Assembly (NCBI GenBank): GCA_963787415.1 | Contig: CAWBCO010000003.1 | Span: 1-64,000 of the forward strand | DNA from: CAVUWL01 sp963787415 | GTDB lineage: Bacteria > Actinomycetota > Thermoleophilia > Solirubrobacterales > 70-9 | Reading direction: 5' to 3' | Length of the DNA stretch: 64,000 nt | Part shown: piece after piece, positions 8,188 to 19,994 of the stretch | Numbering within the stretch: position 1 is the stretch's first letter | Layout: each line of letters opens with the position of its first letter | The notes under the pieces: model-generated | Database searches by the model: none | Told to the model about the DNA's origin: nothing | Seen by the model: only the letters and a program-made list of their open reading frames with translations | Position numbers and translations under genes: made by a program

Positions 8188-11100
8188 GGAGCGTTCGAGG
8201 GTGTGTCCCATTGGCGGCGATCGCGGTGCCCGTGCGCCTGGGCCGTTCCCGCTGGCGCCGACTGAACCACAGGGTGATCATTAGCATCGCCAGCCTGACA
8301 GCTCTATTTGCGAGTGCCCTTGTGTTCTCGACCGCACCTGCCCTTGCCTATACGCCCCGAACGTATGAATCCCAGCTCTCCTCCGGTCTCTTCGCGCCGG
8401 AAAACATTGCCATCGACTTGGCCGATCGCGTCTGGGTAACCGATAACAGCAGCGGGTTGATCTCTGAGTTCAACTCCGAGGGAGAAAAGCTACCTCCCCA
8501 GATCCACCAAGTCAGCCCTCGCGTCTACAGCGCCGCGGATGACCATTCCAACAACGACCTTTACGAAGCAAACAACTTCGAGAACTCGATCGAGGTCTAT
8601 GGCCCTACCGGCGAACTCCTCAAATCGTTCGCCCCAGAAAGCGGCCACCTCACGATTGCCGCCGACAACTCCTCCGGTCCGACCGCGGGGAGGCTATATC
8701 TCGCCCACGGCATCGAATTCGGCGAAGGCACAAAGGTAGTAGAAAGGCTAAACGAAAACGGTGGCCCGGTTTCCTTTGAAGGCAGCGCGCTCTACATCAA
8801 AGGGAACAAACTGACCGGCACGCCGGCCGGTTCCTTCAAGAATCCGAATAGCGTCGCCGTCGGTCCAGAGGGTGAAATCTTCGTCGCCGAGGCAGGCGAA
8901 ACGGTTGATGAGTTCGAACCGAGTGGGGTCTTCATGCGCGAAGTGACGGGCTCCGATGCACCGGGTGGTGGCTTCAGTCCGGGAAACATTGCGGTTGATC
9001 CCACCACAGGCGATCTCCTTGCCACCACAGGCAGCGTGATTGAGGAGTTCTCCCCGACTGGCAACTACCTAGGCCAGATCACAGGCGCCGAAACGCCGGC
9101 AGGTTCGTTTTCGGGTCTACGCGGTATCGCAGTTAACTCTGGCGGGTTCCTCTATGCCTCAGACGCCAATAAGGTCGACATTTTCAGTCCCAGTTTCGCT
9201 CTCCCAAAGGTGACCTATCCTGGAGTCTCAGAAGGAACCCAGACCTCCGTCACGCTCAACGCAAAAGTCAATCCTGACGGTGGCGGCGAAATCAAAGCCT
9301 GCGAGTTCGAATCCGTCGACGAAGCCGAATACAAGCCCGCTGCCGCCAACCCCTTCGCGGCTGGCCAAAGTATCCCCTGTTCCCAAACGCTTCCTTACTC
9401 CGGCTCCGGCCCAACCTCGGTCAGTGGCGAAATTTCCGGCATAACCCCTGGTACCACCTATTACTATCGCCTCGTCGTCGAAAACGCCAGCGGTCATACC
9501 AGAGAAGCACTCCCCCAGACCTTCAATCTTCGTGCTCCCTCGATCAGTGGCGTTTCCTCCGACAATCTCACCGAAACCACCGCTGAACTCACTGCCAATA
9601 TCAACCCCGAGGGCGGCGAAACCACCTACCATTTCGAATACGGGTCAGCCACCAGCTACGGAAGCAATGTACCGGTTCCCGCCGCGAATATCGGCTCCTT
9701 CGAGGCCCTGCAGTCCGTCAGCGTCCACCTCACGAATCTGGAAAAGGGCGTCGTCTACCACTTCCGCCTGGTTGCCGAAAACTCCATCGGTGTCGTCACC
9801 AGCGAAGATCAGACCTTCAACTTCTTTCCGCCAAGTTGCCCCAACGCTACGCTTCGCCAGCAGTCGGGTACCGCATTCCTTCCTGATTGCCGCGCATACG
9901 AGCTCGTTTCTCCCGGCGACGCTGGCGGCACGATCCTTTTCCCCGAGGGCCCGCAATCCCCGGTCGCCACCGAACCTTCCCGCTTCGCGTTCGGCGGAAT
10001 CCTCGGCGAAATCCCCGAAGCGGGTGGTGAACCTCCCTCTGTGCGCGGCGACCTCTACATCGCCACTCGTACCAATTCCGGATGGATCAGCCGCTATGTC
10101 GGGCCCCCCGGCCACGCAAACGCTGATAGCGGACGGCCCACCGAACGAAGATGGCTATATCCAAGATGTGCCCTCCGGCGTGCTCACCGATCTCAAAATG
10201 GACCAGTTCCTAGATTGGGACGACCCCTACAACGGTGTCGCCACCAGATGGTGAACCCCCGATCTCCTATGCCCCTTACCTTCGGGACTCCGAAGGCGGC
10301 TTCCTCGGCCGCCTTCCGACGAATCTCGGAGCAATTCCTGGAGGAGTAAAGGCTGGCGAACTGCTGGCCGGCGGGGTTAGATCGTCGCCCGAATTCAATC
10401 ACTACTTCTTCTCCTCAACCGCCGATCTCGCTTTCGCACCAGGGGCCCTGACCCACGAACCCGGTTCAGCCTACGACGACAATCTTGAAGAAAACACGGT
10501 GACGCTTATCTCCAAGCTCGCCAGTGGCGCCCCGATCGAAGAAGGGGGCGGCGAATTCATCACCTTCCCAGGAGTGTCGACCGACGGCTCCCACATTCTC
10601 ATGTCGACGGGATATTCGTGTTCTTACGAATGTAATCCAAATTACAATTACGGAGGCCGACCGCCACCTGTTCATGCGTGTGGATGGAGGCCCAGCCGGA
10701 TTGACCTACGAAATTGCCCCAGGGCACGCGGTTCACTACGTGGGGATGACTGCTGACGGCTCAAAAGTCTACTTCACATCTGCCGAAAGGCTCACCCCCG
10801 AAGCTGAAGATTCGAGCACCAACCTCTACATGTGGTCTGAACAGGGAGAACTTGAAGGCGATCCCTTGACCCTCATCTCCAAGCCACGCGGCTCCACTGG
10901 GACCGGCACCCCAGTATGCCCTACCACTACTTGGACCACAGAATGTGGAGTGGTGCCCATCGTAAATGTGCCTTCGAAGTTCCTCAGCGACTCCATACTG
11001 CACGGCGGTCCCGGTGGGAATGGGCTTTCCGATAATGCCATCGCGGCTGAAAACGGCGACATTTACTTCATTTCACCTCAACAGCTCGACTGGGGCTAAG

Positions 11101-11943
11101 GGCATTCTCGGTCAGCAGAACCTCTACGACGATCGGGAAGGTCAAGTCCAGTACGTGACGACCTTTCCCACGGGTCCGTTTTGCGCAAGTAGTGGTGCCT
11201 GCAGCGAAGGTCCTTTGGTCAGGATCCAGGTTTCCGGCAATGACAGCCACATGGCGTTCCTCACCGCCAGCCAGATCACTTCTTACGATAACGCAGGCCA
11301 TCTCGAGATGTACACCTACAATCCGACAAACGGGGACGTCCACTGTGTGTCGTGCCTTCCCGACGGTGCGCCGCCGACCTCTGACGTCGAAGCCAGCGAC
11401 AACGGGCTATTCATGACCGAAGACGGCCGAACTTTCTTCAGCACCTCCGACCCGCTCGTCCCCCAGGATACCGACGGAATCCGCGATGTCTATGAGTACG
11501 TCGAAGGCCGTCCCCAGCTGATTTCCTCCGGCACCAGTGAACGAGAAATCGGAGTCGCCGTGGTCCACCCTCCGGGATTGGACAGGGCTGGCCTGAGCGG
11601 CGTCAGCGCCAACGGCACCGATGTCTACTTCTCAACCTTTGACACGCTTGTCCCCAGCGATCGCAACGGCAACGCCGCGCTTAAGTTCTATGACGCCCGG
11701 ACCGACGGCGGTTTCGCCGAACAGCCTTCCGCTGCTCCGTGCGCGGCGGCCGATGAATGCGCAGGTCCAGGAAGCTCTCCGCCTCCAGCCAGCCAGAATG
11801 GCACCGCCGCCGCCCTCGGCGCCCTCGGTAATTTCCCGCCATCGTCCAGAGTCAAGCACGGCAAAAAGCATCACAAGCGGCACCTCCGTCACAAGCGCAA
11901 GGGGCACCGTAGTAGTAGCACTGATAGCGGGGCGCGCAGATGA
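8184..11943 (+). pseudogene. Large secreted NHL / Fn3 / PD40-like protein (gene B), four frameshifts
   Basis: About 1,250 residues if repaired. A ~35-residue N-terminal stretch precedes the signal segment (IISIASLTALFASALVFST, cleavage after APALA). NHL repeats follow (NIAIDLADRVWVTDN, SVAVGPEGEIFVAEA, NIAVDPTTGDLLATT), then two Fn3-like modules (ITPGTTYYYRLVVEN; TYHFEYGSATSYGS), the signature CRAYELVSPGDAGG, and PD40/WD40-like repeats (DGSHILMS, ADGSKVYFTSAERL, EDGRTFFSTSDPL). It ends in a Lys/His/Arg tail. Frame changes lie near 10105 (extra C in a run of C), 10251 (extra T), 10655 (extra G) and 11092 (extra T); all four look like +1 insertions. Start GTG 8184 overlaps the stop of gene A, and its stop overlaps gene C. 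It is a paralogue of gene D. It may be an intact gene with sequencing errors. Confidence 0.75.
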
Positions 11944-14900
11944 GCCCCCGGCATAGCTTCATGATCACTCTCGCGCTTGGCGTATTCGGTTCCATTGCCG
12001 TAGCGAGCGGCGCGTCTGCCGCCCCACTTCCGATCCCTGTCGTTACCACTGGAACGGCCTCGAATATTCTTACCGGGAAAGTCCCTAGTGCCACTCTTTC
12101 CGGCGAAGTTGATCCAACCGGCGGTGAAGAAATCACCAAATGTGACGTCGAAATTCGGGGCGAACAGACACTTGAATTGTACGGTGTGAATTGGGAACAA
12201 GAACAATATCAGCACAACGTTGATGAACACACGGTTCCATGTACCCCTGCGCTACCTTACTTGGGCCCTACCGACGTCACTGCTAACGTCTCGGGTCTTC
12301 AGATCGGCACTGCATATGAATATAATTTCGTCGCTTCCAACTCGAGCCACACGTTTTACGGTGGGGTAAAGAGCTTTAGGATTCCCGGTCTGCCGATCGT
12401 CGTCTTTCACCCTTTGCCGTCCACGACTCAGGCAGGAGGCCACCCCAACATTAGGACCAAATTCATTTGGGCCAACCGCGAAACGTTGGCCTTTCCTAGT
12501 GACTGCGACTGTCAGGATGCACGAACTGTCACCAACCATTTGCCGGCTGGGGTGATTGGCAATCCGCACTCCGTTCCTTACTGTAGTACGGCCCAGCTGG
12601 GCACCTTCACCTGCCCACCTGACAGTCAGGTTGGAACAATCTGGACCCTTTTCCGCAGCGGTGATTTTTTCTCTCCCCTCTACAACATCGAACCCGACCC
12701 CGATCAGGCGGGGCTGCTCGGTTTCGAGTTCCCCTTTACCAATTCGCCAGCATTCCTTGGACTTAGCGCCAGGACCGGTAGCGATTATGGTCTCGATGCA
12801 ACGCTTTCAAACGTCCCTCAGACGGTTCCACCCGAAGGCAGCATCGTCACTCTCTGGGGTGTTCCCGCCGACCCGAGCCACGATGCCTATCGCGTCGCGT
12901 TCGGATTTCATTGCGGTGATGAGGCGTCAGGGGAACCGCCCTTGGAAGAAGGAACGCGTCCACCGTGCCAGGGTGCTCCTCCGACGCCCTCTACCAGTCC
13001 CCGCATCCCCTTCCTTGAGAATCCGACCACATGCGGCGAAGCGCTCACTCCCGAACTCGAAGTCCTCGCCTATGACACTGGCATCAGCTTCGCCGATTCG
13101 CCTTACCCGGCGACAACCGGCTGCGATCAGCTCTCCTTCAATCCCTCTCTCTCAGCCCAGCCGACCACCACCGCAACCGACACCCCATCTGGGCTCGAAG
13201 TCAACCTCAGCGTCCCTCAACAACAGAGCCCCGAAGTTCCCTCCCCTTCGGAGATCCGCGCGGCCAGCATCAAGCTACCCAAGGGCTTCTCGATCAATAC
13301 CGGCGCTGCCGACGGCAAGAGTGCTTGCGCCGATGTCGAAGCCAGGCTTGGCACCCCCAAGGAAGCTCAGTGCCCCGAAACCTCCAAGGTCGGCACGGTC
13401 ACTCTCAACAGCTCCGCCCTCCCCGGTCCCATTCCCGGTTTCGTCTACCTGCTCGAACCGAAGGCCGGTGACCGCTATCGCATCCTGCTCTCCGCGAATG
13501 GCTTTGCCACCCACGTGAAGGTGGTCGGCTCCGTCACCCCCGATCCCACGACAGGTCAGCTCACGACCTCGTTCCCGAATCTGCCCGAGAGCCCCTTCAC
13601 CGACTTCAACATCCACTACTTCGGCTCCGAAAGAGGCCTTCTCGCCACCCCGACCCAGTGCGGGACCTACCCGGTGGAAAGCAGTTTCACCCCCTGGGAC
13701 TCCGCCTTGCCCGAACAGACATCCACCCAGCTTTTCACGCTAAGCTCTGGGCCAGGTGGCGCGCCCTGCCCTGGCTCCAGCCGACCATTTAACCCGGCCT
13801 TTCAGGCCTCCTCGGTCAACAGCACCGCCGCCGCTCACAGCCCCTTTTCGCTCGAAGTCACCCGTAGCGACGGTGATCAGAACCTAAGCTCGATCAACGT
13901 CACCACTCCGCCGGGATTCTCGGCCACCCTCAAGGGCATCCCCTACTGCTCTGAAGTCGCCCTGGCCGACGCGGCTGCCCCCAGCTACTCCGGCCTGCAA
14001 CAGCAATCAAATCCGAGCTGCCCGCCGGCCTCCCAGATCGGCACCGCCACCGTCGGCGCCGGTGCCGGCAGCCACCCCGTTTACCTCTCCGGCCAGGTCT
14101 ACCTCGCCGGCCCCTACAAGGGCGCCCCCTTGAGCCTCGCAGTGATAACCCCGGCGGTCTCGGGCCCTTATGACCTCGGCAGTGTCGTTGTGCGGGCAGC
14201 GATCAACGTTAATCCAGAAACGGCCCAGATCACCGCCGTCTCCGATTCCCTGCCCCAGATTTTCGAAGGGATCCCGCTCAGGCTGCGATCGGTGCTGGTC
14301 AACCTCAACCGCCCTAACTTCACCCTCAACCCGACCAACTGCGATCCTCTCGCGGTCAATACCCAGATCTTCGGCTCCGAAGGCGTCGTCGCTTCTCCGT
14401 CAGAACACTTCCAGGCCGCTAACTGCCGCACGCTTCCCTTCGCTCCCAAGCTCAATTTGAAGCTTACAGGCGGAGTTCATCGTCGTGGGCATCCCGCGAT
14501 TCAAGCCACGCTTCAGACAAACCCCGGCGAAGCGAACCCGAGCAGCGTTTCCGTAACTCTCCCCTCGGGCGAGCTTCTCGATAACGCGCATATTGGAACG
14601 GTCTGCACCAAACCTCAGTTCGCTCAAAACGCCTGTCCCGCCGGTTCGCTGGTCGGCGATGCCGAAGTCGCCACACCGCTTCTTGATCAGCCGCTCACGG
14701 GCCCCGTCTACCTACGTTCTTCCAGCCACGGCCTGCCCGATCTGGCGATCGACCTGCACGGCCAGATTCCGATCACGGTGATCGGTCAGGTCAGCTCGGT
14801 AGATGCCGGGCTGCGCACGACCTTTCCGACGATCCCCGACGTGCCGGTCGGCCGTTTCACCGTCAACTTCCTCGGCGGCAACAAGGGTCTCGTCCAAAAC

Positions 14901-15062
14901 AGTGAAACCCTCTGTGGTGCCCGTAAGAAGGCGACGGTTCAGATGGCGGGCCAGAACGGCAGGACCAGCTCTCAGCGTTCTGAACTCCAGGTCTCCTGTG
15001 GCAAGGGCAGCGAAGCTCGCAGAGCACACAGAGCACACAACAAACGGAAAGCCCTCCGATGA
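11940..15062 (+). CDS. Large secreted protein, unknown function (gene C), paralogue of gene E
   Basis: An uninterrupted 1,040-residue protein with a signal peptide (MITLALGVFGSIAVASGASA). An Fn3-like segment near the start (ATLSGEVDPTGGEEITKCDV ... GLQIGTAYEYNFVAS) is followed by a long region of beta-rich, Cys-containing modules. Repeated phrases include SQIGTATVGAGAGSHP, VYLAGPYKGAPLSL, ITPAVSGPYDLGSVVV and GIPLRLRSVLVNLN-PNF-NPTNC. The same phrases occur in gene E, so the two are clear paralogues. The tail (ARRAHRAHNKRKALR) is basic. It starts at ATG 11940, overlapping the stop of gene B by ATGA, and its own stop overlaps gene D. I recognise no catalytic motif and infer a cell-surface structural or adhesive role. 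Confidence 0.85.
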   Translation: MSPRHSFMITLALGVFGSIAVASGASAAPLPIPVVTTGTASNILTGKVPSATLSGEVDPTGGEEITKCDVEIRGEQTLELYGVNWEQEQYQHNVDEHTVPCTPALPYLGPTDVTANVSGLQIGTAYEYNFVASNSSHTFYGGVKSFRIPGLPIVVFHPLPSTTQAGGHPNIRTKFIWANRETLAFPSDCDCQDARTVTNHLPAGVIGNPHSVPYCSTAQLGTFTCPPDSQVGTIWTLFRSGDFFSPLYNIEPDPDQAGLLGFEFPFTNSPAFLGLSARTGSDYGLDATLSNVPQTVPPEGSIVTLWGVPADPSHDAYRVAFGFHCGDEASGEPPLEEGTRPPCQGAPPTPSTSPRIPFLENPTTCGEALTPELEVLAYDTGISFADSPYPATTGCDQLSFNPSLSAQPTTTATDTPSGLEVNLSVPQQQSPEVPSPSEIRAASIKLPKGFSINTGAADGKSACADVEARLGTPKEAQCPETSKVGTVTLNSSALPGPIPGFVYLLEPKAGDRYRILLSANGFATHVKVVGSVTPDPTTGQLTTSFPNLPESPFTDFNIHYFGSERGLLATPTQCGTYPVESSFTPWDSALPEQTSTQLFTLSSGPGGAPCPGSSRPFNPAFQASSVNSTAAAHSPFSLEVTRSDGDQNLSSINVTTPPGFSATLKGIPYCSEVALADAAAPSYSGLQQQSNPSCPPASQIGTATVGAGAGSHPVYLSGQVYLAGPYKGAPLSLAVITPAVSGPYDLGSVVVRAAINVNPETAQITAVSDSLPQIFEGIPLRLRSVLVNLNRPNFTLNPTNCDPLAVNTQIFGSEGVVASPSEHFQAANCRTLPFAPKLNLKLTGGVHRRGHPAIQATLQTNPGEANPSSVSVTLPSGELLDNAHIGTVCTKPQFAQNACPAGSLVGDAEVATPLLDQPLTGPVYLRSSSHGLPDLAIDLHGQIPITVIGQVSSVDAGLRTTFPTIPDVPVGRFTVNFLGGNKGLVQNSETLCGARKKATVQMAGQNGRTSSQRSELQVSCGKGSEARRAHRAHNKRKALR

Positions 15063-18000
15063 TTTGGTCAGTTGGAATCACAGGCGGTCTCCGAGCACCA
15101 CTTTTAATGGACGACGCCGGCCGCTGTGCCACGACGAGCCCGCCGTACCGGTCTCCGTGGCGATTCCTCCGGCCCTTCCTATCCTTGGTCGCGGCGCTTG
15201 CCCTCACATTGCTTTGGGCGAGCGCCGCCGAAGCCGCCTCTGGACAGCATGTCCTGGTCTCCTCGTTCGGCAGCGGAACTCTCACAAACCCTCAGGGCAT
15301 CGCGGTGGATAACTCCTCAGGCGTGTCCTCTGGCGACGTGTATGTGGCCAGCCCCGGCTCGACTCCTCCGGTTATCGACAAGTTCGGCCCGACTGGAAAC
15401 CTCCTGGGCACGATCGGTGCCGCCAACCTAGCCGATTGCGCCGGGGCCCACGATTTCACGAATCCCGGCGGGGTCGCGGTCGATTCCGTCACCGGTAACG
15501 TCTACGTCACCGATCCGAGCGCCGACGAGGTGACCGCCTTCAACCCCACCGGCGCCTGCCTTTTCCAGATCGCGGTCGGTAGCGAACCGTTCGGAGTCGC
15601 CATCGATCCGTCCCACGGGTCAGAAGGCACACTCTACGTCGGCAGCAACGAAGGTCTGCCGATTCAGAGCTTCAATGCCGCAACCGGCACTCTGATCTCG
15701 AATCACCTCGTCGAAGCGGCGAATCAGGTCGATACCCTTGCCGTCAACCCGGCCGGCGACATATTCCGGGATCGCTTCGGCGTCCAGGAGTACGAACCAA
15801 ATGGTGATTGCGTGAACAACTGTGAAGACGTCCTCGAAAGCTCGTATTCGGGTGCACTCGCGATCGACCCCGCCAACGGCAATGTCTTTGTTTCCGAAAC
15901 TGTCTACGGTGGCGCGGCTCACCCTCAAATCGGTGAGTACGCGCCCGACGCACGTACGCCGGAGGTGATCTTCGGAAGCGGAGAAATCAAGCCGAACGTC
16001 GGTGTCAGCGGCCTCGCCGTGAATGCAGCGAGCGGGCGGATCTATGCCGCCGACAATTCTGACGGCTTGGTCGACGTTTTCGGCCCGCCGGTCACGACCC
16101 CCGGTGTCGCGACCGAACCTCCGATCAACCTGGCCCGAACCTCGGCGACGCTCAGCGGTCACGTCGATCCTGAAACTTCCCACGGCGGTGGCGAAATCGT
16201 GGGTTGCCACTTCGAATACGTAGATCAGGCGGAATTCGAAGCACATGAATCTGAATTCGATTACCACGAATATACCGGTGTCTCAACTATCGCATGTTCG
16301 GAAACGCATTTCTCGGAACCCAAAGCGGTCACCGCCAACCTCAACGGCCTCACGCCGCAGGCCACCTATCACTACCGCCTCGACGCGACCAACGAATGCG
16401 AAGTCGGAACGGAATGCACAACCTACGGTGCCGTTGAAACGCTCCAACGCGCTGCCCGCAGTTACCGGCGTAACAGCTCAGCCAGCCCAGCTGATCGAAC
16501 CCAGGAGCGCAACGTTGGTCGGCTCCTTCGATGGAAATGGCGAAGACACGCATTACTACTTTGAGTGGGGGACCGAAGAAGGGAACTTCACTCAAAAGAT
16601 GCCGCTGCCCCCGGCAGATGCAGGCTCTCCCCCGGGTCCGGGTCCGTCGGAAGTGTCACTCGACCTTACAGAATTGTCCCCAGGCAAGGTCTACTACTAT
16701 CGAGTTATCGCCAGCAATAGTTTTGGAACTACGGTTTCAAACGAAGAACGTGTAACCACTCCCCCTGCGCCGCCGACTGTTAAAGGGTCGGTCAGCAGTA
16801 TTCATTCTGAAAGCGCCGTGCTTGACGCTCAGGTCAACCCGGAAGGAGGCGCTACCAAATATCACTTTGAATTTGGTTTGCAGGAATGTGCGACCGGACC
16901 TTGCGAAAGTACCCCGGTGGAAGAACTTGAAGCGGGAGTCCGAAACGTAGGCGTCGTTGCCCATATTGAAGGCCTCACTCCGGGTATCCACCTATCACTT
17001 CCGAGTCGTCGCCACGAACGCGACCGAAACCACTGACGGACTCGATCAAACTTTCACCACCTTCCCCTCCATATCGAAGCTCAACGAAGGCTGCACCAAC
17101 TCGCTCGCCCGCCAGCAGACCGGCGCCGCTCTGCTGCTCGACTGCCGCGCCTATGAGCTGGTCTCCGCCACGAAACACCGGCGGCTATAACGTCTCCTCG
17201 GACCTCTCCGAAGGACAGCAAGCTCCCTTTGGGGGCTATCCGGAAGCAGAGGCCCCCTCTGCTAAGGATGCGAGCGCTCGGGTTCTCTACTCGGTAGAAA
17301 GCGGCGCCATCCCTGGGACCGACCACCCCACCAACAAAGGCTCCGACCCCTACGTCGCCACCCGAGGCGAAAACGGCTGGAGTACCGAATACGTCGGCAT
17401 GCCGGCCAACGACCCGTTCTCCGCCGAACCCTTCTCCTCGGTCCCCTCGGGCGCCAACGCCGGCCTTGAAACCTTCGCCTTCGGCGCCCCGGGCGGCTGC
17501 TCGCCCTGCTTTGAAGGTGGCTACACCGGGATCCCCGTTCGCCTCCCCGATGGAGAATTGGTCCAGGGGATGGCCGGCTCGCTCAACCCGGGCCCCTCGG
17601 CCAAACCCGCCGGCTTGATCACCGAAGATCTCTCCGCCAACGGCGAACACTTCGTCTTCGGCTCGACCTCTCAGTTTGAGCCCGAAGGCAACAAAAACGG
17701 CGAAATCTCGATCTATGACCGAAACCTGAAGAGCGGAGAGACCCACGTCGTCTCCTTCACCCCCGCCGCCGAAGACCCCCCCGGGCAGCCCCTCCCCTGT
17801 GAGATGAACTGCGCAACCGACGGGATCGCCGAGCTCGGGATCTCCGCCGATGGCTCCCACATCCTGCTCGGCGAGCTGGACAAAGAAGCAGAAGGCGCCA
17901 AGCTCTATCACCTCTACATGAACGTCGGTGACTCGATCCGCACGATCGACCTCACCCCCGGTGCCAGCGAAGGCGTTCGCTTTGACGGCATGACCTCAGA

Positions 18001-19994
18001 CGGCAAGAAGGTCTTCTTCTCCTCAACCGAGCACCTCACGGGCGTTGACGAACAGCACAGCGGCGCCGACATCTACATGTGGGAAGAAGGCAGCCCGCTG
18101 ACCCTGGTCTCGACCGGCACCGAAGGCGATGCCTCCTCCTGTGATCCCGCCGCCAACACCGAACACCTGCACTGGAACACGAATGGCTCAGCCGAAAACT
18201 GCGGCGACGTCGCGATCGGCGGCGGCGGCGGGGTGGCATCGGGCGACGGCACCTTCTACTTCCTCTCCCCAAGCCTCCTCGACGGCTCCGAAGAACCAGC
18301 CGACGGGGTCAAGAACGCCCCCAACCTCTACGTCGTTCGCCCCGGGCAGGCGCGCACTTCGTCGCGACGCTGGAGTCGACCCTCACCGGGCCGCTGCTGT
18401 CAAAGCATCCCCTGCAGCGCAGCTTCGGATCCTTTGCCAGTCCCGAATTCGTCGCCGCGGATCCCTCCAATGGGGATGTCTACGTCGCCGATACGGCCAC
18501 CAACACGATTTCTAAGTTTGACTCAGCTGGCAACCTTGAAACGAGTTGGCGCGATAACGGAAAGCTTTCGGTTGGAGGAATCATTGGTATCGCGACTGAC
18601 CCCTCAAACGGTGACCTATATATCGGGGAAGGGGGCGAAATCAAGGAGTTCACTCCGACCGGCACCGTGATCAGGAACTTCCCCAACGGGACTTATGGCT
18701 ACGCCCACGGAATTGCCGTCGATGCCTGCCGGAAACGTCTATGTATATGACAGCTTCTATCACTACATAGAAAAACTCAGCAGCACGGGAGAAAGTCTGA
18801 GGTCATTCTCCAACATCAATGCAACAGGCATTGCGGTCGATCCCTCAAACGGTGACCTCTACCTGGACGAAGGAGGGAACTCCCTCGTTCGTTACTCCTT
18901 CAATGGATCCGGAGAAGCTGATCGGCACAAAGACCATTACTTCTGAAATCTCCAATGCCACAGGCTTGGCAGTTGACACCTCACACAATATCTACGTTGA
19001 TGAGGGCAGCCAGGTCCTTGAGCTCAATTCCTCGGGTGAAGAAGTGAGCGTTCAGCTCGGCACGGGGCTTCTGCATGGCTCGGCCGCCGTCGCCGCAGGC
19101 CCCGCCGGTGAAGTCTATGTGGCCAACCCCAGCCACTCCAATCTTGTCGAGTTCGGTCCCCCCGAAGGGAATCCAAATCCGAAGACAGACAACCCCGCGG
19201 TGGTCGACGCGCTGAGTGAGCCCGAATCTCGCCACAGCGCCGACTTCCAGCTCACCCCCTCCGGCCAGTTCGCTGCCTTCACCACGACCCTGCCGCTCAC
19301 CGGCGCCGAAAACGCCCGCTTCCCGGAGGTCTTTCGCTACGACGCGGCCACCGAAAAGCTCGACTGCGTCTCCTGCAATCCATCGGGAGCTGAAGCGACG
19401 AGCGGCGCCTCGCTGGCGGCAAACGGCTCCAGCCTCACCGAAGCGGGCCAGGTCTTCTTCAACTCTGAAGAAGCGCTGGCGCTGCCTGACTCCGACAACC
19501 TAACCGACGTCTATGAGTGGGAGCCCCAGGGAGTTGGGACCTGTAGCTCCGAAAACCCCAACTTCAGCAAGGGTTCCGGTGATTGCGTTGGCCTGATCTC
19601 CAGCGGCACGAGTCCCTTCAACTCGAAGCTGCTCGGGGTCAGCCTGAACGGCACCGACGCCTACTTCTTCACCCGCGACAGCCTGGCCCCACAAGACGAA
19701 AACGGAGAGCTGGTCAAGGTCTATGACGCCCGCGAAAACGGTGGCTTCTTCGTCACCCCCGAACCGCCGCCGTGTCGCTCCTCCGATGAGTGCCACGGGG
19801 CCGGCAGCTCTCCACCGCCACCACCGGAATTTCACCGCAACCCCGGCACGGGCGGAAACGAAGTCGAAACCAAGAGCAACAAATGCGCCGCCGGTTTGGT
19901 CAAGAAGTCCGGCAAATGCGAGAAAAAGCCGAAGCATCACAGGCGGGCAAAGCACCACAGACGAGGCCACGGCAAGCGCGGAGGTAAAAAATGA
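15059..19994 (+). pseudogene. Very large secreted NHL / Fn3 / PD40-like protein (gene D), six frameshifts
   Basis: About 1,640 residues if repaired. A long N-terminus precedes the signal segment (FLSLVAALALTLLWASAAEA). The order is NHL repeats (GIAVDNSSGVSSGDVYVAS, GVAVDSVTGNVYVTD), three Fn3-like modules (GLTPQATYHYRLDATN; ELSPGKVYYYRVIASN; YHFRVVATN), the CRAYELVS signature shared with gene B, PD40-like repeats (SADGSHILLGEL, SDGKKVFFSSTEHL), a second block of NHL repeats inserted inside the PD40-like part (about 18400-19150), further PD40 repeats, and a tail NKCAAGLVKKSGKCEKKPKH. Frame changes lie near 16445, 16985 (extra T), 17168 (extra A), 18350 (one base lost), 18722 and 18912. Start ATG 15059 and stop 19994 overlap genes C and E by ATGA. 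Confidence 0.75.

Noticed and set aside
10100..11095. Programmed ribosomal frameshifting in gene B
   Set aside because: There are four breaks without slippery heptamers or consistent direction-dependent signals, and similar breaks occur in unrelated genes of the window.
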